Shown here: piece by piece, positions 27,783 through 34,432 of the stretch
Numbering within the stretch: the first letter of the stretch is position 1
How the letters are laid out: every line of letters begins with the position of its first letter
Assembly: GCF_003628535.1 (NCBI RefSeq)
Contig: NZ_RBCI01000015.1
Coordinates: 57,307-121,306, forward strand
Direction: 5' to 3'
DNA length: 64,000 bases
From: Flavisolibacter nicotianae
GTDB taxonomy: Bacteria > Bacteroidota > Bacteroidia > Chitinophagales > Chitinophagaceae
Notes under the pieces: model-generated
Databases searched by the model: none
Told to the model about the DNA's origin: nothing
Seen by the model: the letters and a program-made list of their open reading frames with translations, nothing else
Position numbers and translations under genes: made by a program

Positions 27783-27804
27783 TTGCATTATGCAAACGTT
27801 GGCA
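27783..27804. promoter_or_regulatory. Palindrome plus GTTGGCA word upstream of A+T-rich cargo
   Basis: TTGCATTATGCAA (27783-27795) is a perfect 6-bp dyad, followed at 27798 by GTTGGCA, 41 nt before the lipoprotein ATG. The same GTTGGCA word sits 48 nt before the other A+T-rich gene at 42121. It may mark an operator or an integration boundary. Confidence 0.3.
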
Positions 27805-27838
27805 ACAGTTTTATGGAGACTGCTACTATTTACATCTT

Positions 27839-28417
27839 ATGAGAATGAACAAAATTCTTCTTCTTGTTTTTTCTATTTGTTGCTGTATCATTTCGTGCAA
27901 ATCAGGTAAAGAAAAAAGTGGTAAAATTATCAGAAGCAGTGTTGTTGACAAAAGCAACTCGGCAACAAATAGAGAAAAACTCTCCTTCGATACAACTAAG
28001 ATTGCAATTATACCTTATGATACAACCTATTATTGGGTGCTTAAAAACACTTTGCCAATAGAGTTAAAGCAAGATGATTTGCAAATCATAGACAGTTTGC
28101 TTTCCGACTGCATTCAGGCTCACAACATTAAGCAAGACGCAACCAAAGAATTTTCAGAATATATTGACTTGAGGAAATACAAATTACAATACCTTCCTTT
28201 TGCTGACAAGAAAGGTCGGAGGATGGTTTATGTTAATGGCTTCTGTGATTTTGAAGGCTTTGATTATTGGAAAAGATCGCTGGTAACAGTTAACGATGGA
28301 GGTATCTGCTTTTTTCAAGTCTCTATCAATTTAAGCATGGTGAAGTATGAGAGATTATACACTAACGGATATGCACAAAAGAATATCCCATCAGAATCTT
28401 TCCAAAATGGTGGTTAA
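27839..28417 (+). CDS. Uncharacterised lipoprotein, A+T-rich
   Basis: 192 residues. The N-terminus MRMNKILLLVFSICCCIISC is a type II signal peptide, with Cys 20 in IISC the likely lipidated residue, followed by a Lys-rich linker. The mature part has no recognised domain; YLPFADKKGRRMVYVNGFCD about 120 suggests a small beta-rich fold. Base composition is clearly more A+T-rich than the flanking genes, and codons favour A/T endings, which suggests recent transfer. It sits alone between the Gfo/Idh gene and a YdeI-like gene. Function unknown. Confidence 0.75.
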   Translation: MRMNKILLLVFSICCCIISCKSGKEKSGKIIRSSVVDKSNSATNREKLSFDTTKIAIIPYDTTYYWVLKNTLPIELKQDDLQIIDSLLSDCIQAHNIKQDATKEFSEYIDLRKYKLQYLPFADKKGRRMVYVNGFCDFEGFDYWKRSLVTVNDGGICFFQVSINLSMVKYERLYTNGYAQKNIPSESFQNGG

Positions 28418-28423
28418 GCGCTA

Positions 28424-28651
28424 ATGTGGAGGTGCAAAACAAAGGTCTCCGTCAAAGCAAAACTCTACTTAAAATACATTGAATATCGCCACTTTGGAAA
28501 GCCTTTGGACATCACGACAAATCAATTGAAAAATCACACTTTATGCAACAACAATGCTTTTGACCCGACAATTCGCATTGCAAACAAACTACAAAGACGA
28601 CTTTTAGCAAGTGTTGAAGCATACCAAAAAAATAAACCGAATGAACCCTAA
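28424..28651 (+). CDS. Doubtful small ORF in the A+T-rich insert (75 aa)
   Basis: Starts 6 bp after the lipoprotein stop and overlaps the next gene start by 11 bp. The predicted peptide is basic with no recognisable domain. It shares the A+T-rich composition of the insert. It may be a gene remnant or only the 3' border of the transferred segment rather than a real gene. Confidence 0.25.
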   Translation: MWRCKTKVSVKAKLYLKYIEYRHFGKPLDITTNQLKNHTLCNNNAFDPTIRIANKLQRRLLASVEAYQKNKPNEP

Positions 28652-29222
28652 AGTTGATGCATATCTCAAGAGAGCCGAAAACTGGCAGGAAGAACAGGCG
28701 AAACTGCGGAACATCGTTCTTGATTGCGGCCTCACCGAAGAACTGAAATGGGGCGTCCCGTGTTACACGTTTCAGGAAAGTAACGTCGTTTTGATCCATG
28801 CGTTTAAAGAGTACTGTGCGCTTTTGTTTTTCAAAGGAGCCCTTCTCAACGATCCCCATGGAATTCTCCTCCGGCAAACGGAGAATGTGCAGGCGGCCCG
28901 CCAGGCCCGGTTTAGAAACGTGGGGGAAATTGTTGCGATGGAATCCATTTTGAAAACCTACATCCTCGAAGCCATCGAAGCGGAAAAAGCCGGTTTGCAG
29001 GTAGCCTTTAAAAAGACGGCAGAATTCAAGATCCCGGAAGAATTTCAAAAAATAGCCGACAAGACTCCTGCCCTGAAAACCGCTTTCGAAGCCCTGACGC
29101 CGGGCCGGCAGCGAGCCTACCTGCTTTATTTTTCGGCACCCAAGCAATCCAGCACCCGCACGTCACGGGTTGAAAAATGCATGCAGCAAATCCTCGATGG
29201 AAAGGGATTAAACGACCGGTAA
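28641..29222 (+). CDS. YdeI/DUF1801-type protein
   Basis: 193 residues. The N-terminal DUF1801 part (VDAYLKRAENWQEEQAKLRN, LTEELKWGVPCYTF, ALLFFKGALLNDP) is followed by a YdeI/OmpD-associated C-terminal part, with FQKIADKTPALKTAFEALTP and RQRAYLLYF. These small soluble proteins are common in Bacteroidota and their role is not established. ATG 28641 (MNPKVDAYL) matches the family start. Composition is G+C-normal again, so the A+T-rich insert ends just before it. Confidence 0.85.
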   Translation: MNPKVDAYLKRAENWQEEQAKLRNIVLDCGLTEELKWGVPCYTFQESNVVLIHAFKEYCALLFFKGALLNDPHGILLRQTENVQAARQARFRNVGEIVAMESILKTYILEAIEAEKAGLQVAFKKTAEFKIPEEFQKIADKTPALKTAFEALTPGRQRAYLLYFSAPKQSSTRTSRVEKCMQQILDGKGLNDR

Positions 29223-29374
29223 CGGTACACGAAAATTCGGGATCGACCATTTGCACTGTTTCCGCATGTTGCACGCCCCTGCCAGCAGTTTTTGCCCGGA
29301 AAGAAAGCAAGGCAATGACCCTGTACAACCATACGCTTTCGATGGTTGCAAAATTGCGTTCCGACACGCATAGG

Positions 29375-30187
29375 TCAGCGCCGGACAGTCACTTTCAGGA
29401 ACGTAGCCGGAATTGACAACTTCTCGGGATCGGCGCTTTTGTTTTGGCTGACAAACAACGCTTCCAGTTCATGTTGCAGTTCCGATGCTTTCCCGTTCTT
29501 CTCCGCCGCGTCAAACGCATTCATTGTCGGACCGTAGTAGTTTCGAAACGAACGAAGAAACTCTGCGGGGCTATAGGAAGCGTGAAATGTAAATGTGCAC
29601 CGCTCGAAAGAAATATTTTCTTTGGGAATACCGGCATTGCCGAATCGTTCGATCACGTGACTTTCCACTCCCCAGAGCATTGGGCTGACAAAACCCTCCG
29701 GCGGCGGCGGCGTGTAGGCGGAGCTGATCTTCAGTATCTGTGCGACCAGTGTCGGGTCACCCGGTATCCAGTTTCCCATCACCATTCTTCCGCCCGGACG
29801 TGTCACCCGAACCATCTCTTTCGCAACTTCGAACGGCTTCGGCGCGAACATGGCGCCAAAGATGCTTACGACAAGGTCGAAGCGCTGGTCGTCGATGTCG
29901 TGCAAATCGGTTGCATCGCCGTGTTGGAAGGTGCAATTCGCCAGGCCTTCCGCCTCTGCGCGGGCCTTCGCGGCTTCCACCAGGTTGCGTGCAATGTCAA
30001 CGCCTACAACAGTGGCGCCGCGTTTTGCTTCCGGGATCGCCGTTGTGCCGTCGCCGCAACCGAGATCCAATACGTCAAGACCGTTTGTTATTCCCAGTTG
30101 TGCCACCAGCTCGTCGCCGCTTTCCCGCATGGTTTCTGCGATCCGGGTGAAATCGCCTTTTTCCCATAATGCCTGGTTTGGATTCAT
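29375..30187 (-). CDS. Class I SAM-dependent methyltransferase
   Basis: 270 residues. Motif I VLDLGCGDGTTAIPEAKRGA near residue 40, acidic loop VVGVDIARNLVEAA, QHGDATDLHDI, and post-motif DLVVSIFGAMFAPKPFEVAK, then VRVTRPGGRMVMGNW. This is a Methyltransf_11/25-type small-molecule methyltransferase, resembling the UbiE-like group. The C-terminal part (FTFHASYSPAEFLRSFRNYY) is a lid of unclear specificity. Substrate unknown. It is divergent from the small gene at 30387 and convergent with the YdeI-like gene, so it is probably transcribed alone. Confidence 0.9.
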   Translation of the reverse strand: MNPNQALWEKGDFTRIAETMRESGDELVAQLGITNGLDVLDLGCGDGTTAIPEAKRGATVVGVDIARNLVEAAKARAEAEGLANCTFQHGDATDLHDIDDQRFDLVVSIFGAMFAPKPFEVAKEMVRVTRPGGRMVMGNWIPGDPTLVAQILKISSAYTPPPPEGFVSPMLWGVESHVIERFGNAGIPKENISFERCTFTFHASYSPAEFLRSFRNYYGPTMNAFDAAEKNGKASELQHELEALFVSQNKSADPEKLSIPATFLKVTVRR

Positions 30188-30386
30188 TGTCGTTTGTATT
30201 TGACATTTAAAATAAGACTAATTGCGGGATTGTTTTCTATCACCAACAGAATCGAAAACGTCTATGTACAGGATCATAATATCCGCAATTGAAGTGTAAC
30301 GGTAAAAGTGTAATTTGGTTTGGGACCGGTGGTTCTGGTATCACCCGTTGCTGTCCCACCGCATTCACAATTAATTCAGCCTTGCT

Positions 30387-30683
30387 ATGATCTACCTGCA
30401 AAAAGCCTGGAGCGACCCGATCGAAAACCCCTCACTGGCCGACATCCGTACCGCCATCGCCGAAATGAAGCAAATGGATAATGAACACGGCGCCTTCTGG
30501 GTAGTGACCGAAGACGAAGAAATGATCCTGGAAGTCCAAAAGGACCTGCGGGTGACTCTCATCATCTGCGGCGAGATCTGCCGCGAAGCCAAATGCGCCA
30601 GCCCCAAACAGGCCGAAGAACTTTTTTCGCGGCTCATCGCCGGCGAATACGAAACGGTGAAGGATGAATTTGAATGCCTCTGA
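30387..30683 (+). CDS. Small uncharacterised protein, faintly Imm1-like
   Basis: 98 residues, soluble and acidic. Start MIYLQKAWSDPIENPSLADI, then a helix, then strands GAFWVVTEDEEMILEVQKDL and VTLIICGEI, ending in a helix with a Phe/Glu-rich tail. The order (first helix, then strands carrying xWV and LEVxKDL) loosely recalls the Imm1 immunity fold, but no defining motif makes this firm. No toxin gene is adjacent, so an orphan immunity role is only a guess. Good start and coding character support a real gene. Confidence 0.65.
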   Translation: MIYLQKAWSDPIENPSLADIRTAIAEMKQMDNEHGAFWVVTEDEEMILEVQKDLRVTLIICGEICREAKCASPKQAEELFSRLIAGEYETVKDEFECL

Positions 30684-30741
30684 GGGCTTCGCAAAAAAAC
30701 GGGTCATCTTCGCTTCTGCAGTCTTCAATGCCAGCTATTGC

Positions 30742-30798
30742 GATATGGAGATAGTATGATATTGGTAACAGAAAATATCGCAATATTCTACTATCCTG
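30742..30798. repeat. Dispersed GATATTG-type imperfect inverted repeat, copy A
   Basis: A 24-nt word at 30742-30765 matches 21 of 24 bases with 52101-52124. Its degenerate reverse complement follows at about 30775-30797, so the element can fold back. It lies between convergent genes, ending right at the stop of the beta-propeller gene. Confidence 0.6.
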
Positions 30799-31887
30799 CT
30801 ATTCGTTATAATCGGCCACGAAAATATTGGTATCCCTCGTGCCGCCGTTGTTGCGGTTACTGCAGAAAACAATTCTTTTTCCATCGGGACTGAACATCGG
30901 GAAGGCATCAAAGCTTTTGTCGTGACTGATCTTTTGCAGGTGTGTGCCTTCGGCATGCAACGTGTACATGTTGAACGGAAAGCCCCGCTTGTATTCGTGG
31001 TTGCTGCAAAAGATCACATTGCCATCGGGTAAAAAATTGGGTGCCCAGTTGGCCTGTCCCAGCGAAGTGATTTGCCGGGCATCGCTGCCGTCGGCATTGG
31101 CAATAAACAGTTCCATTTGCGTAGGCGCCACCAGGCCATCCTTCAACAGCGCTTTGTACTCAGTCAGCTCGGCTTCCGATTGTGGCCGGCTGGCCCGCCA
31201 GAGGATTTTTTTGCCGTCGCGGCTAAACCAGGCGCCCCCGTCGTAGCCAGGCGTGTTGGTTACCTGCACCACCTTCCCGTTTTGCAGGTCCATCACGTAC
31301 AGGTCAAGGTCGCCGTTTCGCATCGAGGTAAACAGCATCTTCTTTCCGTCCGGCGAAAGTGTAGCCTCCGCATCATAGCCGGGTGTATCGGTCAGCTTGC
31401 GCACGATCTTTCCCTCCAGGTCGGCCATGTAAATATCATAGCTGCTGTACACGGGCCAGATGTATTTGTTGCCGTAACGACTGCGGTCCGGCAGTGGCGG
31501 ACAGGTGTCGGCGTTTTCATGCGTGGAGGCATAGATGATGTGCCGGTTGTCTTTCGTGAAAAACGGGCAGGTCGTGCGCCCCTTCCCGCTGCTGATCCGC
31601 TTGTAAACAAAAGGCTCCCCCGGCGCCGGCACCTTGCCGTAAAAGATCTGGTCGCAGGGAATGCCGTCTTTTACGGATGTACGCTGGAACACAAGGCTTT
31701 TGCCGTCGTAGCTCCAATACGCTTCGGCATTGTCGCCGCCAAATGTCAATTGCTGCACGTTGCGGAAATGCGTTTCTTCCGGGTAGTGAACCGTATCGGT
31801 TTGTCCCGGCCTGACGTGAACAACCGGCGAGGAAACAGAACAAAGAATAGAACAAAGGACAGGGAAAGCAGCAAGCAGGATTTTCAT
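30799..31887 (-). CDS. TolB/PD40-type beta-propeller protein, exported
   Basis: 362 residues. ATG 31887 begins a signal peptide (MKILLAAFPVLCSILCSV); the frame is open 70 codons further upstream but lacks any support there. The mature protein is a chain of PD40 (WD40-like) blades with repeated motifs: EAYWSYDGKSLVFQR, EATLSPDGKKMLFTS, GAWFSRDGKKILWR, NWAPNFLPDGNVIFCSN, AFPMFSPDGKRIVFCSN. These TolB-like propellers bind partner proteins or peptides in the periplasm. It is divergent from the TPR lipoprotein; the partner is unknown. Confidence 0.88.
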   Translation of the reverse strand: MKILLAAFPVLCSILCSVSSPVVHVRPGQTDTVHYPEETHFRNVQQLTFGGDNAEAYWSYDGKSLVFQRTSVKDGIPCDQIFYGKVPAPGEPFVYKRISSGKGRTTCPFFTKDNRHIIYASTHENADTCPPLPDRSRYGNKYIWPVYSSYDIYMADLEGKIVRKLTDTPGYDAEATLSPDGKKMLFTSMRNGDLDLYVMDLQNGKVVQVTNTPGYDGGAWFSRDGKKILWRASRPQSEAELTEYKALLKDGLVAPTQMELFIANADGSDARQITSLGQANWAPNFLPDGNVIFCSNHEYKRGFPFNMYTLHAEGTHLQKISHDKSFDAFPMFSPDGKRIVFCSNRNNGGTRDTNIFVADYNE

Positions 31888-31990
31888 TGCAGCGGTTTTA
31901 CTTGCCAAAGCAATGCAAAAATATCGTTGCATGCTGCCGCTTGCCCACAGTTCTTCATTTTCTGAGGCGTCCAGTTCATAGTTTTGAACA

Positions 31991-32755
31991 ATGCTTCGCA
32001 AATCCGCCTTTCTCGCCCCCGTAGTCGTTTTTCTTTTGTCGTGCAGCAGCAACGAAGACAAGCCTGCCGGCACACAATCGCCGGAAGTAAAAACCATGGA
32101 TAGCCTGACGGCCCAGGTCAGCCTGGCCAGGAATTACCAGGAGAAAAAAGACTATGACAAAGCCCTCGCCATTGCGGATGCCATGCTGCAAAAGTTCCCG
32201 GGCCAGCTGGACGCCATCGGCATCAAGGCCGACATCTATAAAGCGCAGGGCAGGACCGACGATGCCCTTGCACTTTTGGAAAAAGCCTATGCCCTGCAGC
32301 CCCGCGACAAGGAAACGGCCTATAACCTGGCCTACGAATATGCCGACGCCAAAAGCCCGAAAGCGCTTGCACTGACCGACACGCTTGTTAAATACGACAA
32401 GACGGAAACCGTTGCCCGCGCCTGGTACATCAAGGCAACCTATTACCGCAACACCGGCCATGCAAAAGAGGCCCTGCGGTTTTACGATTCGTCAACCGTG
32501 GCCGATTACAATTTTCTGGACACCTGGTTGGACAAAGGCCAGTTGTTGTTCGGACAAAAAAAATACGAACAGGCCTTGCGCTCCTTTGCCACGGGGCAAA
32601 AGCTGGCTCCCGGTGCCGCGGAGTTTTATTTCTGGGTTGCTAAAACGCAGGAAGCAACCGGCAATAAGGCCGATGCAAAAATGAACTACGAACGAGCCTA
32701 TGCGCTGGACAAAAACATGACCGAAGCCCGGCAGGCGGCGGAGAAGATTCAATAG
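31991..32755 (+). CDS. TPR-repeat lipoprotein
   Basis: 254 residues. Signal peptide with lipobox VFLLSC near residue 18, then linker and about six tetratricopeptide units from residue 40 on: YQEKKDYDKALAIADAML, YKAQGRTDDALALLEKAYAL, YRNTGHAKEALRFYDSS, LFGQKKYEQALRSFATGQKL and a final one ending NYERAYALDKN. It is a surface or periplasmic scaffold for protein contacts. A TAGTTTTG -7-like word overlaps 31979-31986. Downstream is an octamer-built palindrome and then rpe. Confidence 0.9.
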   Translation: MLRKSAFLAPVVVFLLSCSSNEDKPAGTQSPEVKTMDSLTAQVSLARNYQEKKDYDKALAIADAMLQKFPGQLDAIGIKADIYKAQGRTDDALALLEKAYALQPRDKETAYNLAYEYADAKSPKALALTDTLVKYDKTETVARAWYIKATYYRNTGHAKEALRFYDSSTVADYNFLDTWLDKGQLLFGQKKYEQALRSFATGQKLAPGAAEFYFWVAKTQEATGNKADAKMNYERAYALDKNMTEARQAAEKIQ

Positions 32756-32842
32756 TTCACATGTTCACTTGTTCGCGAGTTAGGATGGCTTTAAGCAAGA
32801 TGAATCCCACGTGTGAACGGGTGAACCCGTGAACGCGTAAAC
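32755..32842. repeat. Imperfect palindrome built from octamer units
   Basis: Left arm 32755-32786 is four octamers of type GTTCACNN (GTTCACAT, GTTCACTT, GTTCGCGA, then GTTAGGAT). Right arm 32811-32842 is four NNGTGAAC-type octamers (GTGTGAAC, GGGTGAAC, CCGTGAAC, GCGTAAAC). The arms are imperfect reverse complements. It begins at the stop codon of the TPR gene and ends 36 bp before rpe. Confidence 0.75.
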
Positions 32843-32878
32843 TTTCTTCCTAACTTGCCGCCGATTAAAAAACACCAC

Positions 32879-33547
32879 ATGCCCATTATTGCGCCCTCAC
32901 TTCTTGCTGCCAATTTTTTGAGACTGGAAGATGAATGCCACCTGGTCAACGAAAGCGAAGCGGACTGGCTTCATTTTGATGTGATGGACGGACGCTTTGT
33001 GCCCAATATTTCCTTTGGCCTGCCGGTGCTGAAAGCGGTGCGCAAAGCCTGCCGCAAATTCATCGACGTTCACCTGATGATCGAGGAGCCGGAGAAGTTT
33101 GCAGAGGATTTTAAAAAAGCCGGCGCCGATGGTCTTACGGTTCATTACGAAACCTGCCGGCACCTGCACCGAAACATCCAGCAGATAAAATCGCTGGGTA
33201 TGCAGGCCGGTGTCGTCATCAATCCCCACACGCCGGTTTTGCTGCTGAACGATATTCTCGAAGATGTGGACATGGTGTTGCTGATGAGTGTCAACCCGGG
33301 CTTTGGCGGACAGGCCTTTATTCCTCACACCTACGAAAAGATCCGCGAACTGCGCCGCGCCATCGACGAAAGAGGGCTGCCGGTTAAAATCCAGATCGAT
33401 GGCGGCGTGACCCTGGAAAACGCTCCCCACCTGGTGGAAGCCGGCGCCGATGTGCTGGTGGCCGGCAACACGGTTTTTTCCTCGCCTGATCCCATGGAAA
33501 CCATCCGGCAATTAAAGGCTGTGGCGCCCCGCAAGGCGGTGGCCTAA
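32879..33547 (+). CDS. rpe: Ribulose-phosphate 3-epimerase
   Basis: 222 residues, standard. It interconverts D-ribulose 5-phosphate and D-xylulose 5-phosphate in the pentose phosphate pathway. Signatures: IIAPSLLAANF at the start, WLHFDVMDGRFVPNISFG with metal-binding His/Asp, IDVHLMIEEPE, LMSVNPGFGGQAFIP, and IQIDGGVTLEN with the second catalytic Asp. ATG 32879 (MPIIAPSLL) is the family start; the frame extends 8 codons further. No operon partner downstream: the methyltransferase begins 35 bp later and could be co-transcribed. Confidence 0.96.
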   Translation: MPIIAPSLLAANFLRLEDECHLVNESEADWLHFDVMDGRFVPNISFGLPVLKAVRKACRKFIDVHLMIEEPEKFAEDFKKAGADGLTVHYETCRHLHRNIQQIKSLGMQAGVVINPHTPVLLLNDILEDVDMVLLMSVNPGFGGQAFIPHTYEKIRELRRAIDERGLPVKIQIDGGVTLENAPHLVEAGADVLVAGNTVFSSPDPMETIRQLKAVAPRKAVA

Positions 33548-33581
33548 GCCCTGACTCTAACCCTTTGTTTCATTGACCGAC

Positions 33582-34388
33582 ATGGAAGAGAAGGAAAGTC
33601 ATAAAAATCCATTGGAGCCCGGTGCTTCCGCCGCTGGCGGAAAGGCAACGGACCTGTTTTCTGCCGGCGCAGACTCGTATGCCAAATACCGGCCAACCTA
33701 CCCAAAAGAACTGTACGACTACATCCTGCAGTTCGTCGGAGAGAGAGAGGCCGCCTGGGATTGCGCCACCGGCAACGGACAGGCCGCATCGGCGCTGGCA
33801 GCCTGGTTCCATCGTGTTGACGCAACCGACAGCAGCGCCGAACAACTGAAAAGAGCCATTCCTCTTCCCAACGTTCACTACCAGGTGGCAACGGCCGAAA
33901 ACACGCCGTTTGCCGCAGACAGCTTTGACCTGATTACCGTTGCCACGGCCTACCACTGGCTCAACTGGGAAGCCTTTCACCGCGAAGCCACACGGGTGGG
34001 CAAACCCGGTGCCGTCGTAGCGGTATGGGCCTACAACATCCTGCGTTGCGACGACCAACAAATCGATCGGGCCATCCGGGATTTTTATTTCGACGTGATG
34101 TATCCGTACTGGGACAAAGAGCGCCGCCATGTAGAGAACGCCTATGCCACCGTGGCTTTCGATTTTTTACCCCTGCCGCCGAAAGAGTTTGCCATTGAAA
34201 AGACGTGGTCGAAAGAAGATGTGCTGGGTTATATTTCTACCTGGTCGGCCGTGCAGCATTACGTGGAGCAAAACTGCGCCTCTCCCCTTCCCCTTCTCGA
34301 GAAGCCTTTGGCCGAAGCCTGGAAAACAGCAGGGCCGAGAACATTTCGTTTCCCCCTGTTCCTGAAGATCGGGCGGGTCACAAAATAG
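33582..34388 (+). CDS. Class I SAM-dependent methyltransferase
   Basis: 268 residues. After a 25-residue acidic leader comes the Methyltransf_11-type core: DSYAKYRPTYPKELYDYI, motif I WDCATGNGQAASALA near residue 60, VDATDSSAEQLKRA, and ATAYHWLNWEAFHREATRV. The CATGNGQ and AYHWLNW motifs match a group of small-molecule methyltransferases found in plants, fungi and bacteria (trans-aconitate methyltransferase-like). Substrate unknown. Starts shortly after rpe on the same strand. An in-frame TTG 9 bp upstream is less likely than ATG 33582. Confidence 0.88.
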   Translation: MEEKESHKNPLEPGASAAGGKATDLFSAGADSYAKYRPTYPKELYDYILQFVGEREAAWDCATGNGQAASALAAWFHRVDATDSSAEQLKRAIPLPNVHYQVATAENTPFAADSFDLITVATAYHWLNWEAFHREATRVGKPGAVVAVWAYNILRCDDQQIDRAIRDFYFDVMYPYWDKERRHVENAYATVAFDFLPLPPKEFAIEKTWSKEDVLGYISTWSAVQHYVEQNCASPLPLLEKPLAEAWKTAGPRTFRFPLFLKIGRVTK

Positions 34389-34432
34389 CAGCGTTGCCCT
34401 CAATCGCTTATTTTAGCCCCAAAACCACGCAC

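Noticed and set aside
27798..27804. Integron attC site reading of the GTTGGCA word
   Set aside because: The word does not match the GTTRRRY core and no paired core or imperfect hairpin of attC type was found; only the repeated-word observation is kept.
32755..32842. CRISPR-like array reading of the octamer repeats
   Set aside because: Units are 8 nt with no spacers and form a palindrome, so this is not a CRISPR array.
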